Positions 18,013 through 26,231 of a stretch of 64,000 bases of DNA are shown piece after piece. Both the position numbers and the translations under genes were made by a program. The notes under the pieces were generated by a model, which searched no databases, had not been told where the DNA came from, and was given only the letters and a program-made list of their open reading frames with translations. Source of the DNA: Candidatus Competibacteraceae bacterium (lineage in GTDB: Bacteria; Bacteroidota; Bacteroidia; CAIKAF01); the NCBI GenBank assembly GCA_014879445.1, contig JACSSC010000022.1, positions 1 through 64,000 on the forward strand, written 5' to 3'. The number at the start of each line of letters is the position of its first letter. Position 1 is the stretch's first letter.

Positions 18013-18962
18013 GGCATTTTGATTAAATATTCAACGGCTGCTGGCTGTATGTCGAGTATTGTACATCCATCTGGAATTTTATCATTTTTAATGATTAGTA
18101 GTGGTACATGCTCGGATGCTTCTTTGGCATCAACGATAAATGTAAAATCTGATGAAGATAGGGTTTGAAATTTATTTTCAGGAATTCGAGCAGTTATTTC
18201 TATCTGATGACGCACTAATTGTATTTGTTCGTCCGGATTATTTCTAACCTGAATATAGCATGTAAATTGGCGTTGTACCATTCTACTAATGGGTATCATT
18301 ACATCAGCCAAAGTTAGCTGCGAACTAACTCCATCAGGCAACATAAATGGTACTTTTTTGCGAATATCTTCAGAAACATTTCTCATGGTGATAACTTGCG
18401 TAAAAATACTGTCGGTTTTTTCGAGTGTATGTTGATTGCCTGTTAGCAGAATTGAATCTGGGATAGTGCTTACTTTTCCGCTTATCGCATATCCTTTGGC
18501 AAATTCGAGCTGAAGAGGAACATGAACTTTTACCCTGCGTGTTGCTTTGATATCGAAATGAAATACAAGAGTGTCGGGAGATATGGATAAAATCTGATAT
18601 TCTTCACCGATTTGTTTATTTAATTCCTGAATTTTTTGTCGAAGTGGAATTGTAAGTAGTGTGCGATTGGATGCTGACAACTCTTTTGAGAGGTCTATCT
18701 GCAATGCGTTTTTTTTCCAGCGATTGAGAAGGTGGCGAATAAGAAGACGATATCCTGTTGATTGGATTTGTAGCGATAATGATGAGGGAAGGGGTTGCAT
18801 GGAAATCATATGTGCAGGTATGCCTGTAATTTCTAACGGAATGGCTACCATGTCTTTTTGTATCTGATTCATGGTTGTAAGCAGCCATAGCACAATGCTA
18901 AGAACCATGCAATTTACAAAAACAAACAGATTCTTTCGTATGTTAGTTTTGGCTGCCGACAT
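18009..18962 (-). CDS. YbbR/CdaR-like membrane-anchored protein
   Basis: A 317-residue protein with an N-terminal membrane anchor (LFVFVNCMVLSIVLWLLTTM, about 13-32) and a periplasmic region of repeated YbbR-type beta domains, for example PLEITGIPAHM, VPLQLEFAKGYAISGKV and VMIPISRMVQ. In Firmicutes YbbR-like proteins regulate the diadenylate cyclase CdaA. No cdaA-like gene is adjacent here, so this role is not established for this protein. The gene sits between yajC and coaE, an arrangement I recognise from other Bacteroidota. Confidence 0.8.
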   Translation of the reverse strand: MSAAKTNIRKNLFVFVNCMVLSIVLWLLTTMNQIQKDMVAIPLEITGIPAHMISMQPLPSSLSLQIQSTGYRLLIRHLLNRWKKNALQIDLSKELSASNRTLLTIPLRQKIQELNKQIGEEYQILSISPDTLVFHFDIKATRRVKVHVPLQLEFAKGYAISGKVSTIPDSILLTGNQHTLEKTDSIFTQVITMRNVSEDIRKKVPFMLPDGVSSQLTLADVMIPISRMVQRQFTCYIQVRNNPDEQIQLVRHQIEITARIPENKFQTLSSSDFTFIVDAKEASEHVPLLIIKNDKIPDGCTILDIQPAAVEYLIKMP

Positions 18963-19020
18963 GTCAAACCCTTTCTACAAATTTAGTAAAATGAGGGTTT
19001 GCTTTTCAGCTGATTAAAAA

Positions 19021-19353
19021 TTATTTGCCGTTTTCTTTGGATAAGGCCATGGTGCTTTCCATTGAAATGGCTGATTTCTCAACCTTGATGCGGGTTTTGT
19101 CAATCATTTCGAGAATGAGTGCATTATCTTCCATATCAAGAATTTTTCCGTGTATACCACCAATTGTAACAACCTTATCGCCTTTGGCAAGCGATTCACG
19201 GTATTTTTTTTGATCTTTGGTTTTTCGCATCTGAGGGCGAATCATGAAGAAGTAGAATACGACAAAAATCAGCACCAATGGGATCATCTGCTCCCATCCG
19301 CCACCCTGTCCGCCTTGTCCGCCGGCCATTCCAAAAATAATTAATAGATTCAT
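19021..19353 (-). CDS. yajC: Preprotein translocase accessory subunit YajC
   Basis: A small inner-membrane protein associated with SecDF and the Sec translocon, 110 residues. A Gly-rich start (GMAGGQGGQGGGWEQM) precedes one transmembrane helix (IPLVLIFVVFYFFMI, about 24-38), followed by the diagnostic RPQMRKTKDQKKYRESLAKG and GDKVVTIGGIHGKI segments. It lies 9 bases after the DUF1573 lipoprotein gene in the same operon. Confidence 0.95.
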   Translation of the reverse strand: MNLLIIFGMAGGQGGQGGGWEQMIPLVLIFVVFYFFMIRPQMRKTKDQKKYRESLAKGDKVVTIGGIHGKILDMEDNALILEMIDKTRIKVEKSAISMESTMALSKENGK

Positions 19354-19362
19354 TGTTGTGTT

Positions 19363-19815
19363 TTATTTATCTGAAGGTTTTACAAATCCTTTGATGGTTA
19401 ATGTGGTTACATTGGGTTGAGTGTTGGCTGTTAACGTAACCGTTTTTTCTTGTCTTTCTTTTTTTCCGTTGGTGTCAAATTTAACCTTGATTTCGCCTTC
19501 ACTACCTGGTTTGATTGGCGCTTTCGGATATTCAGGTACGGTACATCCGCAACTGCCTTTGGCATCAAAAATTATCAAGTCGTTTTCTCCTGTGTTTTTA
19601 AAACGATACACATGCTCTACAATTTGCCCTTCAATTACTTCACCGAAGTCATATGTTGTCTCTGTAAATGTTAATGCTGCTACTTTTCCTGATACCTCGC
19701 CATTGGCTGTTTGGCTGTTGGTTATTAAATCTGTAGTTACTTGATTATCTTTTCTTCCACCACAGGCAAATAGAGTTAGTGTAAGAAATCCGGCTAATAC
19801 ATGTATGCTTTTCAT
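19363..19815 (-). CDS. DUF1573 lipoprotein
   Basis: A 150-residue lipoprotein with a lipobox at LTLFACGG (Cys18). The mature part is a DUF1573 immunoglobulin-like domain: ETTYDFGEVIEGQIVEHVY, RFKNTGENDLIIFDAKGSCG, CTVPEYPKAPIKPGSEGEI. These domains are abundant in Bacteroidota envelopes and have no assigned biochemical function. It lies between nusB and yajC, 25 bases after nusB, so it is co-transcribed with them. A link to protein export is only suggested by the neighbour yajC. Confidence 0.92.
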   Translation of the reverse strand: MKSIHVLAGFLTLTLFACGGRKDNQVTTDLITNSQTANGEVSGKVAALTFTETTYDFGEVIEGQIVEHVYRFKNTGENDLIIFDAKGSCGCTVPEYPKAPIKPGSEGEIKVKFDTNGKKERQEKTVTLTANTQPNVTTLTIKGFVKPSDK

Positions 19816-19840
19816 ATTTATACGGTTTTTATAATGGGTA

Positions 19841-20785
19841 TTAATTTTCTATCAAACCTCGCACGGTTTTTATAATCTTATTCTCTTTTTTTAAATCGGC
19901 CACTAATTTATCCAAAATTCCATTAATAAAGGCATTACTCTTGGGCGTGCTGAATAATTTTGAGATCTCGATATACTCATTGAGCGATACTTTAACGGGT
20001 ATGGATTCCATACTCATAATCTCCGTAAGTGCCATTTTCATCAGTAATATATCCATCAGTGCAATGCGTTCTATCTCCCAATTTTGTGCCTTATTCCTGA
20101 TTAATGTTTCATAGGGTTCATAATGCATAATCGTCTTTCTGAACAAATCAAAAGCAAATTGCATATCTTCTTCTTTGTCGTGCAGCAAATGAGGTAGTTT
20201 GAGTGGTTTGTTTTCTTCGACCGATTTAATTGTTTTATGCACAGCTGCATTGATTATATATATATCGTCGGCCCAATGAATATTAAGTTCTTCGTAATAG
20301 CTTTCAATTACTTCATCATTAAAAACAAACGTGTCGAAACAATAGATGATGAATTCTTTATCATCTTTGATACTGCTTTTCTCATTCTGAAAATAGGTTT
20401 TATATGCTTCAGAAAATCTTATTTTACGAAAGATTTTTTGCGGTATATCCTGACGACGTTGCCAGGAGATTTTATTACTCTTTAATTTTTTTTGCAAATC
20501 TTCGCTATTAGCTAATATGTTGAGTATGCGATTTTGTGTGAATGGTGTTTCAGATTTTAAATCATCGGGAGTAGGGAAGTACTTGTTGCGGGCATCTTCT
20601 CGTTCTCTGTAAGATTCGTGTAATAATTCAATGGCCAATGCCAATTGCATCAGATACAAATCATATATCCTTTCAATAGAGAGTTTGAGATGGTCTTCTC
20701 CTACTTTCAGGTCGGAACTGCCTGCCTGAATGAAACCATAAATGGCTTGTAGAACTTTAATTCGAATATGCCTTCGGTTAATCAT
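19841..20785 (-). CDS. nusB: Transcription antitermination factor NusB (long Bacteroidota form)
   Basis: Binds boxA RNA with NusE to allow antitermination in rRNA operons. The ATG at 20785 is preferred over a TTG at 20791, giving 314 residues, about twice the E. coli length. This is expected in Bacteroidota, where an N-terminal extension precedes the helical NusB core. The start NRRHIRIKVLQAIYGFIQA matches the family. The C-terminal NusB core (about 190-310) has NWEIERIALMDILLMKMALT, SIPVKVSLNEYIEISKLFS and SNAFINGILDKL. It follows the leucine dehydrogenase gene by 41 bases and leads the DUF1573-yajC run. Confidence 0.93.
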   Translation of the reverse strand: MINRRHIRIKVLQAIYGFIQAGSSDLKVGEDHLKLSIERIYDLYLMQLALAIELLHESYREREDARNKYFPTPDDLKSETPFTQNRILNILANSEDLQKKLKSNKISWQRRQDIPQKIFRKIRFSEAYKTYFQNEKSSIKDDKEFIIYCFDTFVFNDEVIESYYEELNIHWADDIYIINAAVHKTIKSVEENKPLKLPHLLHDKEEDMQFAFDLFRKTIMHYEPYETLIRNKAQNWEIERIALMDILLMKMALTEIMSMESIPVKVSLNEYIEISKLFSTPKSNAFINGILDKLVADLKKENKIIKTVRGLIEN

Positions 20786-20826
20786 AAACAATGGAGCATT
20801 TACCCTTCATAATAAAAGAACGAGAA

Positions 20827-21924
20827 TTAGCGTGTCTGGTTAATTTTAGCTATGGCGTTGATACGGTTCTGTGCAAATTGCATGGCTGCTTCTTGACTTG
20901 TAATACCTTGTATAGATGCACTATTCAGTACTTCGCGTGTTACTTCATAAATAAATTCTGCTTTCTGCATGGCGGTTTTTCGATCATAGCCCGATAATTC
21001 GCCATATACATTAATGATACCCCCTGAGTTGATTAGAAAATCGGGCGCATACACGATGTTGCGTTCAATTAGTTGGCGACCATGTACCAGTTCATTTTTC
21101 AACTGGTTGTTGGCTCCTCCTGCTACTATGGCACATTTTAAGCGGGGTATGGTGTTATCGTTTAATGTACCTCCTAGTGCACATGGGGCATAAATATCCA
21201 TTTCAAGATCATAGATATTGTTGGCATCAACTACTTCAACCGGATATTGTTCAATACATTCTTTTAGACGGTCTTCAAAAATATCGGCTACCATCACTTG
21301 CGCTTCTTCTTTTACTAAATGCCCTATCAAGTATTGTCCAACGTGTCCAGTACCTTGAACGGCAATTTTTTTTCCTTTCAAACTGTCTGATCCCCACAAG
21401 TATTTAGCTGTGGCTTTGATTCCCATATACACTCCATAGGCCGTTACCGGCGAAGGGTCGCCTGATCCTCCCATATATTCAGGTAATCCTGTAACGTGAG
21501 TGGTCTCCATATGTATGTACTCCATGTCTCGAGTTCCCATGCCCACATCTTCGGCAGTAATGTATTTGCCTCCTAAGCTTTCTACAAATTTCCCAAATCG
21601 GCGCAACAAGGCCTCGCTTTTCTGCTTACGCGAATCACCAATGATAACGGCTTTTCCTCCACCCAAATTCAACCCTGCTATGGCCGACTTAAAAGTCATG
21701 CCTCGTGAAAGTCGCAATACATCTTCTAATGCTTCTGCTTCTGAATTGTAATGCCACATTCGTGTGCCTCCTAGCGCAGGTCCCAACACAGTATTATGAA
21801 TGCCTATGATGGATTTTAATCCTGTGGCTTCATCCTGACAAAATACAACTTGCTCATGTCCCATGCGATTCATATCTGTCAGTACGCCTGTTATCTCAGT
21901 TGCTGTCTTAGTTGCAGTATCCAT
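20827..21924 (-). CDS. Leucine dehydrogenase (Glu/Leu/Phe/Val family)
   Basis: Reversibly deaminates branched-chain amino acids with NAD. It is 365 residues, normal for leucine dehydrogenase. The catalytic Lys region reads MTFKSAIAGLNLGGGKAVII, with Lys79 and Lys91. The Rossmann domain has IAVQGTGHVGQYLIGHLV. APCALGGTLND and IVAGGANNQL are also typical. Valine or phenylalanine as preferred substrate cannot be ruled out. It is upstream of nusB with a short gap. A minus-strand -7 element is seen 66 bases before its ATG. Confidence 0.93.
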   Translation of the reverse strand: MDTATKTATEITGVLTDMNRMGHEQVVFCQDEATGLKSIIGIHNTVLGPALGGTRMWHYNSEAEALEDVLRLSRGMTFKSAIAGLNLGGGKAVIIGDSRKQKSEALLRRFGKFVESLGGKYITAEDVGMGTRDMEYIHMETTHVTGLPEYMGGSGDPSPVTAYGVYMGIKATAKYLWGSDSLKGKKIAVQGTGHVGQYLIGHLVKEEAQVMVADIFEDRLKECIEQYPVEVVDANNIYDLEMDIYAPCALGGTLNDNTIPRLKCAIVAGGANNQLKNELVHGRQLIERNIVYAPDFLINSGGIINVYGELSGYDRKTAMQKAEFIYEVTREVLNSASIQGITSQEAAMQFAQNRINAIAKINQTR

Positions 21925-21938
21925 AGATTTTACGAAAT

Positions 21939-21971
21939 TTTGCTTTTTCTTCCTCTTTTACCCTACTTTTG
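21939..21971 (+). promoter_or_regulatory. Promoter of the ABC exporter (-33 TTTG, -7 TACTTTTG)
   Basis: TTTG at 21939-21942 and TACTTTTG at 21964-21971 are separated by 21 bases. Expected start is near 21978, leaving a leader of about 97 bases before the GTG at 22075. Confidence 0.5.
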
Positions 21972-21989
21972 TTGCCGTTCGGATGGGCG

Positions 21990-21997
21990 CAAACATA
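21990..21997 (-). promoter_or_regulatory. -7 element (TATGTTTG) for leucine dehydrogenase
   Basis: On the minus strand this reads TATGTTTG, an exact TAnnTTTG match, 66 bases upstream of the ATG at 21924. It is divergent from, and overlaps the leader of, the ABC exporter. Confidence 0.4.
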
Positions 21998-22074
21998 CAT
22001 ATTTTTTTCATGCCATTTTATTTGTTGCCTGTTTTTGACTTGGATACATTCATATTCAATCGAATCATAGTATT

Positions 22075-23883
22075 GTGAAAGCGCTTGGTGTTTTAAATAA
22101 ATATTTTTTTAGGTACAAATACCGATTGTTATTGGGTATTGTTTTTATTACAATTTCTAATGTTTTTGCTATTTATCCGGCTACTGTCATTCGCCAAGCA
22201 CTCGACGATGTGATTTTGGGAATTGAAACACTGCCCATTTTTGTTAATTCTGCACTTTACCCCGATGTAATGCACGAAATGGGTAAAGGGCTTCTATTTT
22301 TCTCCATCATTATTATCAGTATGGCTTTGCTTAAAGGCCTGTTTATGTTTTTCATGCGACAAACCATCATCGTCATGTCACGTCTTATTGAGTTTGATAT
22401 GAAAAATGAAATTTTTAATCATTACCAACAGCTCAGTATTTCTTTCTATAAGCGAAATAATACCGGCGACCTTATGAATCGCATTAGTGAGGACGTTAGT
22501 CGTGTGCGTATGTATATTGGGCCTGCTTTGATGTATAGTATCAATCTGATTGTTTTGTTCGTATTGGTGATATCTTCCATGTTAAGCGTACATCCTCGTC
22601 TTACTTTTTTTGTTTTGCTTCCTCTTCCTGTTCTATCATTAGCGGTCTATTTGGTGAATTCTACAATTTTACGCAAAAGTGAAAAAGTGCAGCAGCGGCT
22701 TTCGGATTTAAGTTCTTTTGTGCAGGAAACTTTTTCAGGAATTCGTATTCTAAAAGCATATGCTCGCATTATAACTATGGGTATTCGATTCGAAAAAGAT
22801 GCGGATGACTATAAGTCGAAAAATCTTGACCTGGTTCAGTATAATGCTGTCTTTTTTCCGCTTATTATGTTATTGATTGGCATTAGTACGCTTGTTGTTA
22901 TATTAATGGGTGGCTATGAAGTGTATAATGGAACTATCTCCCCTGGTGTGATTGCTGAATTTATTATTTATGTAAATATGCTTACTTGGCCTGTCGCTTC
23001 CATTGGATGGGTTACTTCTATCATTCAGCGTGCTGCTGCTTCTCAAAAACGCATCAACGAATTTCTGCAAACACAACCGGATATTCTTTATCCTGACAAT
23101 GGTCTTGTTCATTTGGAAGGAATGGTTTGTTTTCGGAATGTTTCTTTTATATATCCTGATACCGGCATTCAGGCATTATCGGATGTCTCTTTTTGTATTC
23201 ATCCTGGGCAAACTCTTGGTATTTTAGGCCATACCGGCTCGGGAAAAACTACAATTGCTCAACTTTTATTACGTTATTATGATACATCAAATGGGCAGAT
23301 TCTAATTGATGAACAACCAATTCAGGCATTTCATCTTCCTTCTTTGCGAAACCATATTGGTTATGTGCCTCAAGATGTTTTTTTGTTTTCCGATTCGATT
23401 CAAAATAATATACTCTTTGGGTTGGATGAAGAGTTGAGTGATCTCGAACGTATGGAAAGGGTTGTGAATGCCGCATCAATAGCTAATATTCATCATAATA
23501 TCGTTGACTTCCCAGATGCTTACCTAACTCGTATCGGTGAACGTGGAATTACATTGTCGGGTGGGCAAAAACAACGTATTTCTATTGCCAGAGCCATAAT
23601 CCGAAATCCACATATCCTAATTTTTGATGATTGCCTCTCTGCCGTTGACGCAGAAACAGAAGAAAGAATTCTTACGAATTTGCAGGTAGTGATGAAAGGC
23701 AAAACTTCTCTATTGATTTCGCATCGCATTTCTTCTCTCAAATTTGCCAATCATATTATTGTTTTGGAAAATGGACGTATAGTAGAAGAAGGGGCTCACG
23801 ATGCGTTATTAAATATAAAAGGACAGTATTTTGAACTTTATAAGCAACAGAATAAAGACAAAGTTGACAATTATCAATCATGA
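22075..23883 (+). CDS. ABC exporter half-transporter (permease fused to ATPase)
   Basis: A 602-residue inner-membrane exporter half that works as a dimer; its substrate is unknown. It starts with GTG (22075). Residues 1-320 hold six transmembrane helices (for example LLLGIVFITISNVFAIYPA and LIVLFVLVISSML). The ATPase has Walker A GHTGSGKTT (about 380), signature LSGGQKQR, and Walker B ILIFDDCLSAVDAET. The residue after the Walker B Asp is Asp, not the usual catalytic Glu. Such D-D sites are known in degenerate halves of heterodimeric exporters, so a partner protein encoded elsewhere is possible. No second half is adjacent. MsbA-like lipid export is one candidate role but is not proven. Confidence 0.92.
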   Translation: MKALGVLNKYFFRYKYRLLLGIVFITISNVFAIYPATVIRQALDDVILGIETLPIFVNSALYPDVMHEMGKGLLFFSIIIISMALLKGLFMFFMRQTIIVMSRLIEFDMKNEIFNHYQQLSISFYKRNNTGDLMNRISEDVSRVRMYIGPALMYSINLIVLFVLVISSMLSVHPRLTFFVLLPLPVLSLAVYLVNSTILRKSEKVQQRLSDLSSFVQETFSGIRILKAYARIITMGIRFEKDADDYKSKNLDLVQYNAVFFPLIMLLIGISTLVVILMGGYEVYNGTISPGVIAEFIIYVNMLTWPVASIGWVTSIIQRAAASQKRINEFLQTQPDILYPDNGLVHLEGMVCFRNVSFIYPDTGIQALSDVSFCIHPGQTLGILGHTGSGKTTIAQLLLRYYDTSNGQILIDEQPIQAFHLPSLRNHIGYVPQDVFLFSDSIQNNILFGLDEELSDLERMERVVNAASIANIHHNIVDFPDAYLTRIGERGITLSGGQKQRISIARAIIRNPHILIFDDCLSAVDAETEERILTNLQVVMKGKTSLLISHRISSLKFANHIIVLENGRIVEEGAHDALLNIKGQYFELYKQQNKDKVDNYQS

Positions 23884-23919
23884 TTTTTTTTTTAAGGGGG
23901 CTGTTTTTTAGTATTTTAT

Positions 23920-23927
23920 TATATTTG
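23920..23927 (+). promoter_or_regulatory. -7 element (TATATTTG) for the Pur-domain gene
   Basis: TATATTTG matches TAnnTTTG, 36 bases before the ATG at 23964. No clear -33 TTTG lies at the right distance. Confidence 0.5.
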
Positions 23928-23963
23928 CTTAGGGTAATACCAATACTAATTTAAATTTTGTAT

Positions 23964-24326
23964 ATGGAAGACAAGTACAATCGGGCAAAATCAGATCGTT
24001 ATTCTAAATCAGTTAAGGCAGGTAAACGTACCTACTTTTTTGATGTGAAATCAACTAAAGACGATAACCTTTACATTACGATTACAGAAAGTAAGCGAAA
24101 GCACCGTCCTGATGGAGATGGATTTTATTATGAAAAACACAAAATCTTTCTCTATAAGGAGGATTTGGTTAAGTTTTCTGACGGATTATCAGAAGTGGTT
24201 GATTATGTCAGAAAAAATAATCCTACTCCGGTTGTTGAACAAACTTATACGCCCAATGAATCTGAAGAAAGTGCATCTCAGGGATCTTCTTATTCTGATG
24301 TTGATTTTGATGATTTAGGGAATTAA
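23964..24326 (+). CDS. DUF3276 (Pur-alpha-like) nucleic-acid-binding protein
   Basis: A 120-residue protein from the ATG at 23964 (a TTG at 23958 is less likely). Residues 10-85 form the DUF3276/Pur domain: KSVKAGKRTYFFDVKSTKDD, LYITITESKRKH and KHKIFLYKEDLVKFSDGL. Pur-domain proteins bind single-stranded DNA or RNA, and the Borrelia relative BpuR is a regulator. The tail is acidic and disordered, ending SYSDVDFDDLGN. It converges on the S24 repressor gene and their coding ends overlap by four bases. The cellular role is unknown. Confidence 0.88.
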   Translation: MEDKYNRAKSDRYSKSVKAGKRTYFFDVKSTKDDNLYITITESKRKHRPDGDGFYYEKHKIFLYKEDLVKFSDGLSEVVDYVRKNNPTPVVEQTYTPNESEESASQGSSYSDVDFDDLGN

Positions 24327-25153
24327 TGCTTTCCTGAGTTTTTCTTTTCATCAGGATCTTTAAATCGGTTTTTTAGTAAAGCTACTTCATTTTTTAGCTC
24401 GGCTAATGCCTTGCTTACATCGTCTGTTTCGTTTGACAACTCAGGTAGTTCGGGACTAATATAATGTACAAATTTCCATACCTCTATCACTTCACTAATA
24501 TTGACTTCGTATGGTGCATAAAATTGGTTTGTGGAGGTCAGCAATAATGACTGATTTTCTTTCACTTTATTATATACAATTTTAAATACAACACCTTCAT
24601 CTGTTGTAACTATAATGTAGGGCTCTCCATTTCGAATATGATTCCAGTTTTGTACATATTCGCCTGTTACCCATGCCCTATCAGATACCGGTGGCATGGA
24701 GTCGCCACTGATCTGAAAAGTGCGATATTTTTTTTCACGGCTTAGAAAAGGCATGTGGAAACACGGTAACACTCTTAAATATTCAGGATCAGCATATCCA
24801 GATGTATAGCCCGCTTTGGCTTTTAGAGGAACTACTTCAATGTTGTCTTCATTTTGCTCGTTAACGGTTGTGGCTAAAATGCGTATTTTTTTGCCGGTAA
24901 TGTCGCTGTCTAATCCTTTTTCGAGTTCGCTCAAATACATCTCTGATATCGTGCTTAGGTCCATCAAAAGCAACTTGTCAATAGATATTTTAAAAAATCG
25001 AGAAAATCGAACTAAGGTATCTAGGTTGGGTTCTGCTATTCCTTGTTCGTATGCGCTCAGGGTAGTGCGTTTCAAACCTAACGCACCTGCTAATTCCTCT
25101 TGCGATCTTTTCTTCCTTTTTCGAAGAAGTTGAATATTGTTGGCAAAAAACAT
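24323..25153 (-). CDS. XRE-type repressor with S24 (LexA-like) autopeptidase domain
   Basis: A transcriptional repressor of 276 residues that may self-cleave on stress. Residues 5-65 are a helix-turn-helix (QLLRKRKKRSQEELAGALGL, then KRTTLSAYEQGIAEPNLDTL). The S24 domain has a putative Ala-Gly cleavage site in LKAKAGYTSGY (Ala114-Gly115), the catalytic Ser in GDSMPP (Ser152) and the catalytic Lys in VVFKIVYN (Lys191), so the autopeptidase looks intact. The C-terminus (about 235-276) is a charged helix, possibly coiled coil. Unlike phage repressors it sits among housekeeping genes with no prophage nearby. Its regulon is not visible here; it might replace LexA or regulate its own gene. Confidence 0.9.
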   Translation of the reverse strand: MFFANNIQLLRKRKKRSQEELAGALGLKRTTLSAYEQGIAEPNLDTLVRFSRFFKISIDKLLLMDLSTISEMYLSELEKGLDSDITGKKIRILATTVNEQNEDNIEVVPLKAKAGYTSGYADPEYLRVLPCFHMPFLSREKKYRTFQISGDSMPPVSDRAWVTGEYVQNWNHIRNGEPYIIVTTDEGVVFKIVYNKVKENQSLLLTSTNQFYAPYEVNISEVIEVWKFVHYISPELPELSNETDDVSKALAELKNEVALLKNRFKDPDEKKNSGKH

Positions 25154-25253
25154 GGCAAAACTTTTGACGTAAAATATGGAGCAAAGACAATAAATCCAAA
25201 TTTTTTGTCAAAAAAATCGAAAGTAATAACTAAGAAAATTGATTAATAGGTGA

Positions 25254-25997
25254 TTACCCCTGCACAAATGGATGGTATTCCGATCGGAGATATTTTCTAA
25301 TTAGGAAATTTAGTTTGGCCACGTACCCCATTCGTAGTTCTGAATAGTTAATTAATCCCTTTGATAAATGTTGAGCCGTAAGAGGCCATTCATTTTTTCT
25401 ATATAGAGCACGCATTTCTCTAAAAACTCGATATGAGTTGCGAGTATTAAGTACCCATAGATAATGCTCAACACCTTCATTAATGCTAGCATATTCGCGT
25501 AAAAAATAAGTACGTGTTGTACTTTGTGTAACCTTTCGACCTCCAGAACCATATTGGGTTATGCCAAAATAATTATGGGTTGATTGAGCCGCCTTCGACT
25601 TCCCCCAGCCCGTTTCAATGATGGCCTGTGCCAATACCAATTTCAGAGGCACAACATCTACCCTTATCCATAACTCATCTAAAACCGCACTTGCAATTTC
25701 ATCAAAACTACCATTTTCTAAACTCCATTCAACTTCATACTCAGCAGCTATGGTTTGTATCCAATTTCGTGATTCAATGGTCATATATCCGGTTCGGTTG
25801 TAATATTCAGTAATCCCGAAAAGTTTTGTGCGTTGTTGATGAATCTTAAGATTGGCCGATGCAATATAGGGTGTAAATGAGCGGATAAACGCTGCACGTC
25901 TTCCACTTAACACATGTTTGCCTTGTTGGGTGGCTCCTGCGCTTAATATAAGCATAAAAATGCCTGCTAATACAGCAATTACCTTTTTTGTTAACAT
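25254..25997 (-). CDS. Secreted Bax-like glucosaminidase-domain protein
   Basis: A probable peptidoglycan hydrolase of 247 residues in the mannosyl-glycoprotein endo-beta-N-acetylglucosaminidase (Bax) group. A signal peptide covers about 1-25 (KKVIAVLAGIFMLILSAGA). The catalytic domain (about 105-235) has VPLKLVLAQAIIETGWGKSK, where the Glu of IETGWG is the expected acid, then STHNYFGITQY and EYASINEGVEHYLWVLNT. It would trim cell wall in the periplasm. It has a leader of about 100 bases with an inverted repeat if the -7 element at 26105-26112 is used. Confidence 0.9.
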   Translation of the reverse strand: MLTKKVIAVLAGIFMLILSAGATQQGKHVLSGRRAAFIRSFTPYIASANLKIHQQRTKLFGITEYYNRTGYMTIESRNWIQTIAAEYEVEWSLENGSFDEIASAVLDELWIRVDVVPLKLVLAQAIIETGWGKSKAAQSTHNYFGITQYGSGGRKVTQSTTRTYFLREYASINEGVEHYLWVLNTRNSYRVFREMRALYRKNEWPLTAQHLSKGLINYSELRMGYVAKLNFLIRKYLRSEYHPFVQG

Positions 25998-26061
25998 AAT
26001 AATAGATTTACATTTGGCTGTATTCTTCCTTTTGGGCGAAGAACAACTACGGATATGTAAT

Positions 26062-26085
26062 AAAAAACTGTGTGCCTAGTTTTTT
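26062..26085. repeat. Inverted repeat in the leader of the glucosaminidase gene
   Basis: AAAAAACT and AGTTTTTT flank an 8-base loop. It lies between the -7 element at 26105-26112 and the gene start at 25997. It could be a weak terminator, an operator or an mRNA hairpin; the A/T-rich stem makes any of these uncertain. Confidence 0.35.
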
Positions 26086-26104
26086 GTTTATTTGGTTTGC
26101 GCTG

Positions 26105-26112
26105 CAAATATA
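26105..26112 (-). promoter_or_regulatory. -7 element (TATATTTG) for the glucosaminidase gene
   Basis: On the minus strand this reads TATATTTG. It implies a leader of about 100 bases before the ATG at 25997. Confidence 0.4.
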
Positions 26113-26188
26113 CACCCTTCACTCTATATCCTCCAAATTATTCCTTGTTATTCGAGTGTTAATAAGTTTCTACATTCGGTTATATGTA

Positions 26189-26196
26189 TATATTTG
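26189..26196 (+). promoter_or_regulatory. -7 element (TATATTTG) for the acyl-CoA carboxylase gene
   Basis: TATATTTG matches TAnnTTTG, 36 bases before the ATG at 26232. It also lies inside the open frame upstream of that ATG, which supports the internal start. Confidence 0.5.
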
Positions 26197-26231
26197 TGGG
26201 CTTTTCACATATCATTTGTTTGTTTATAAAT

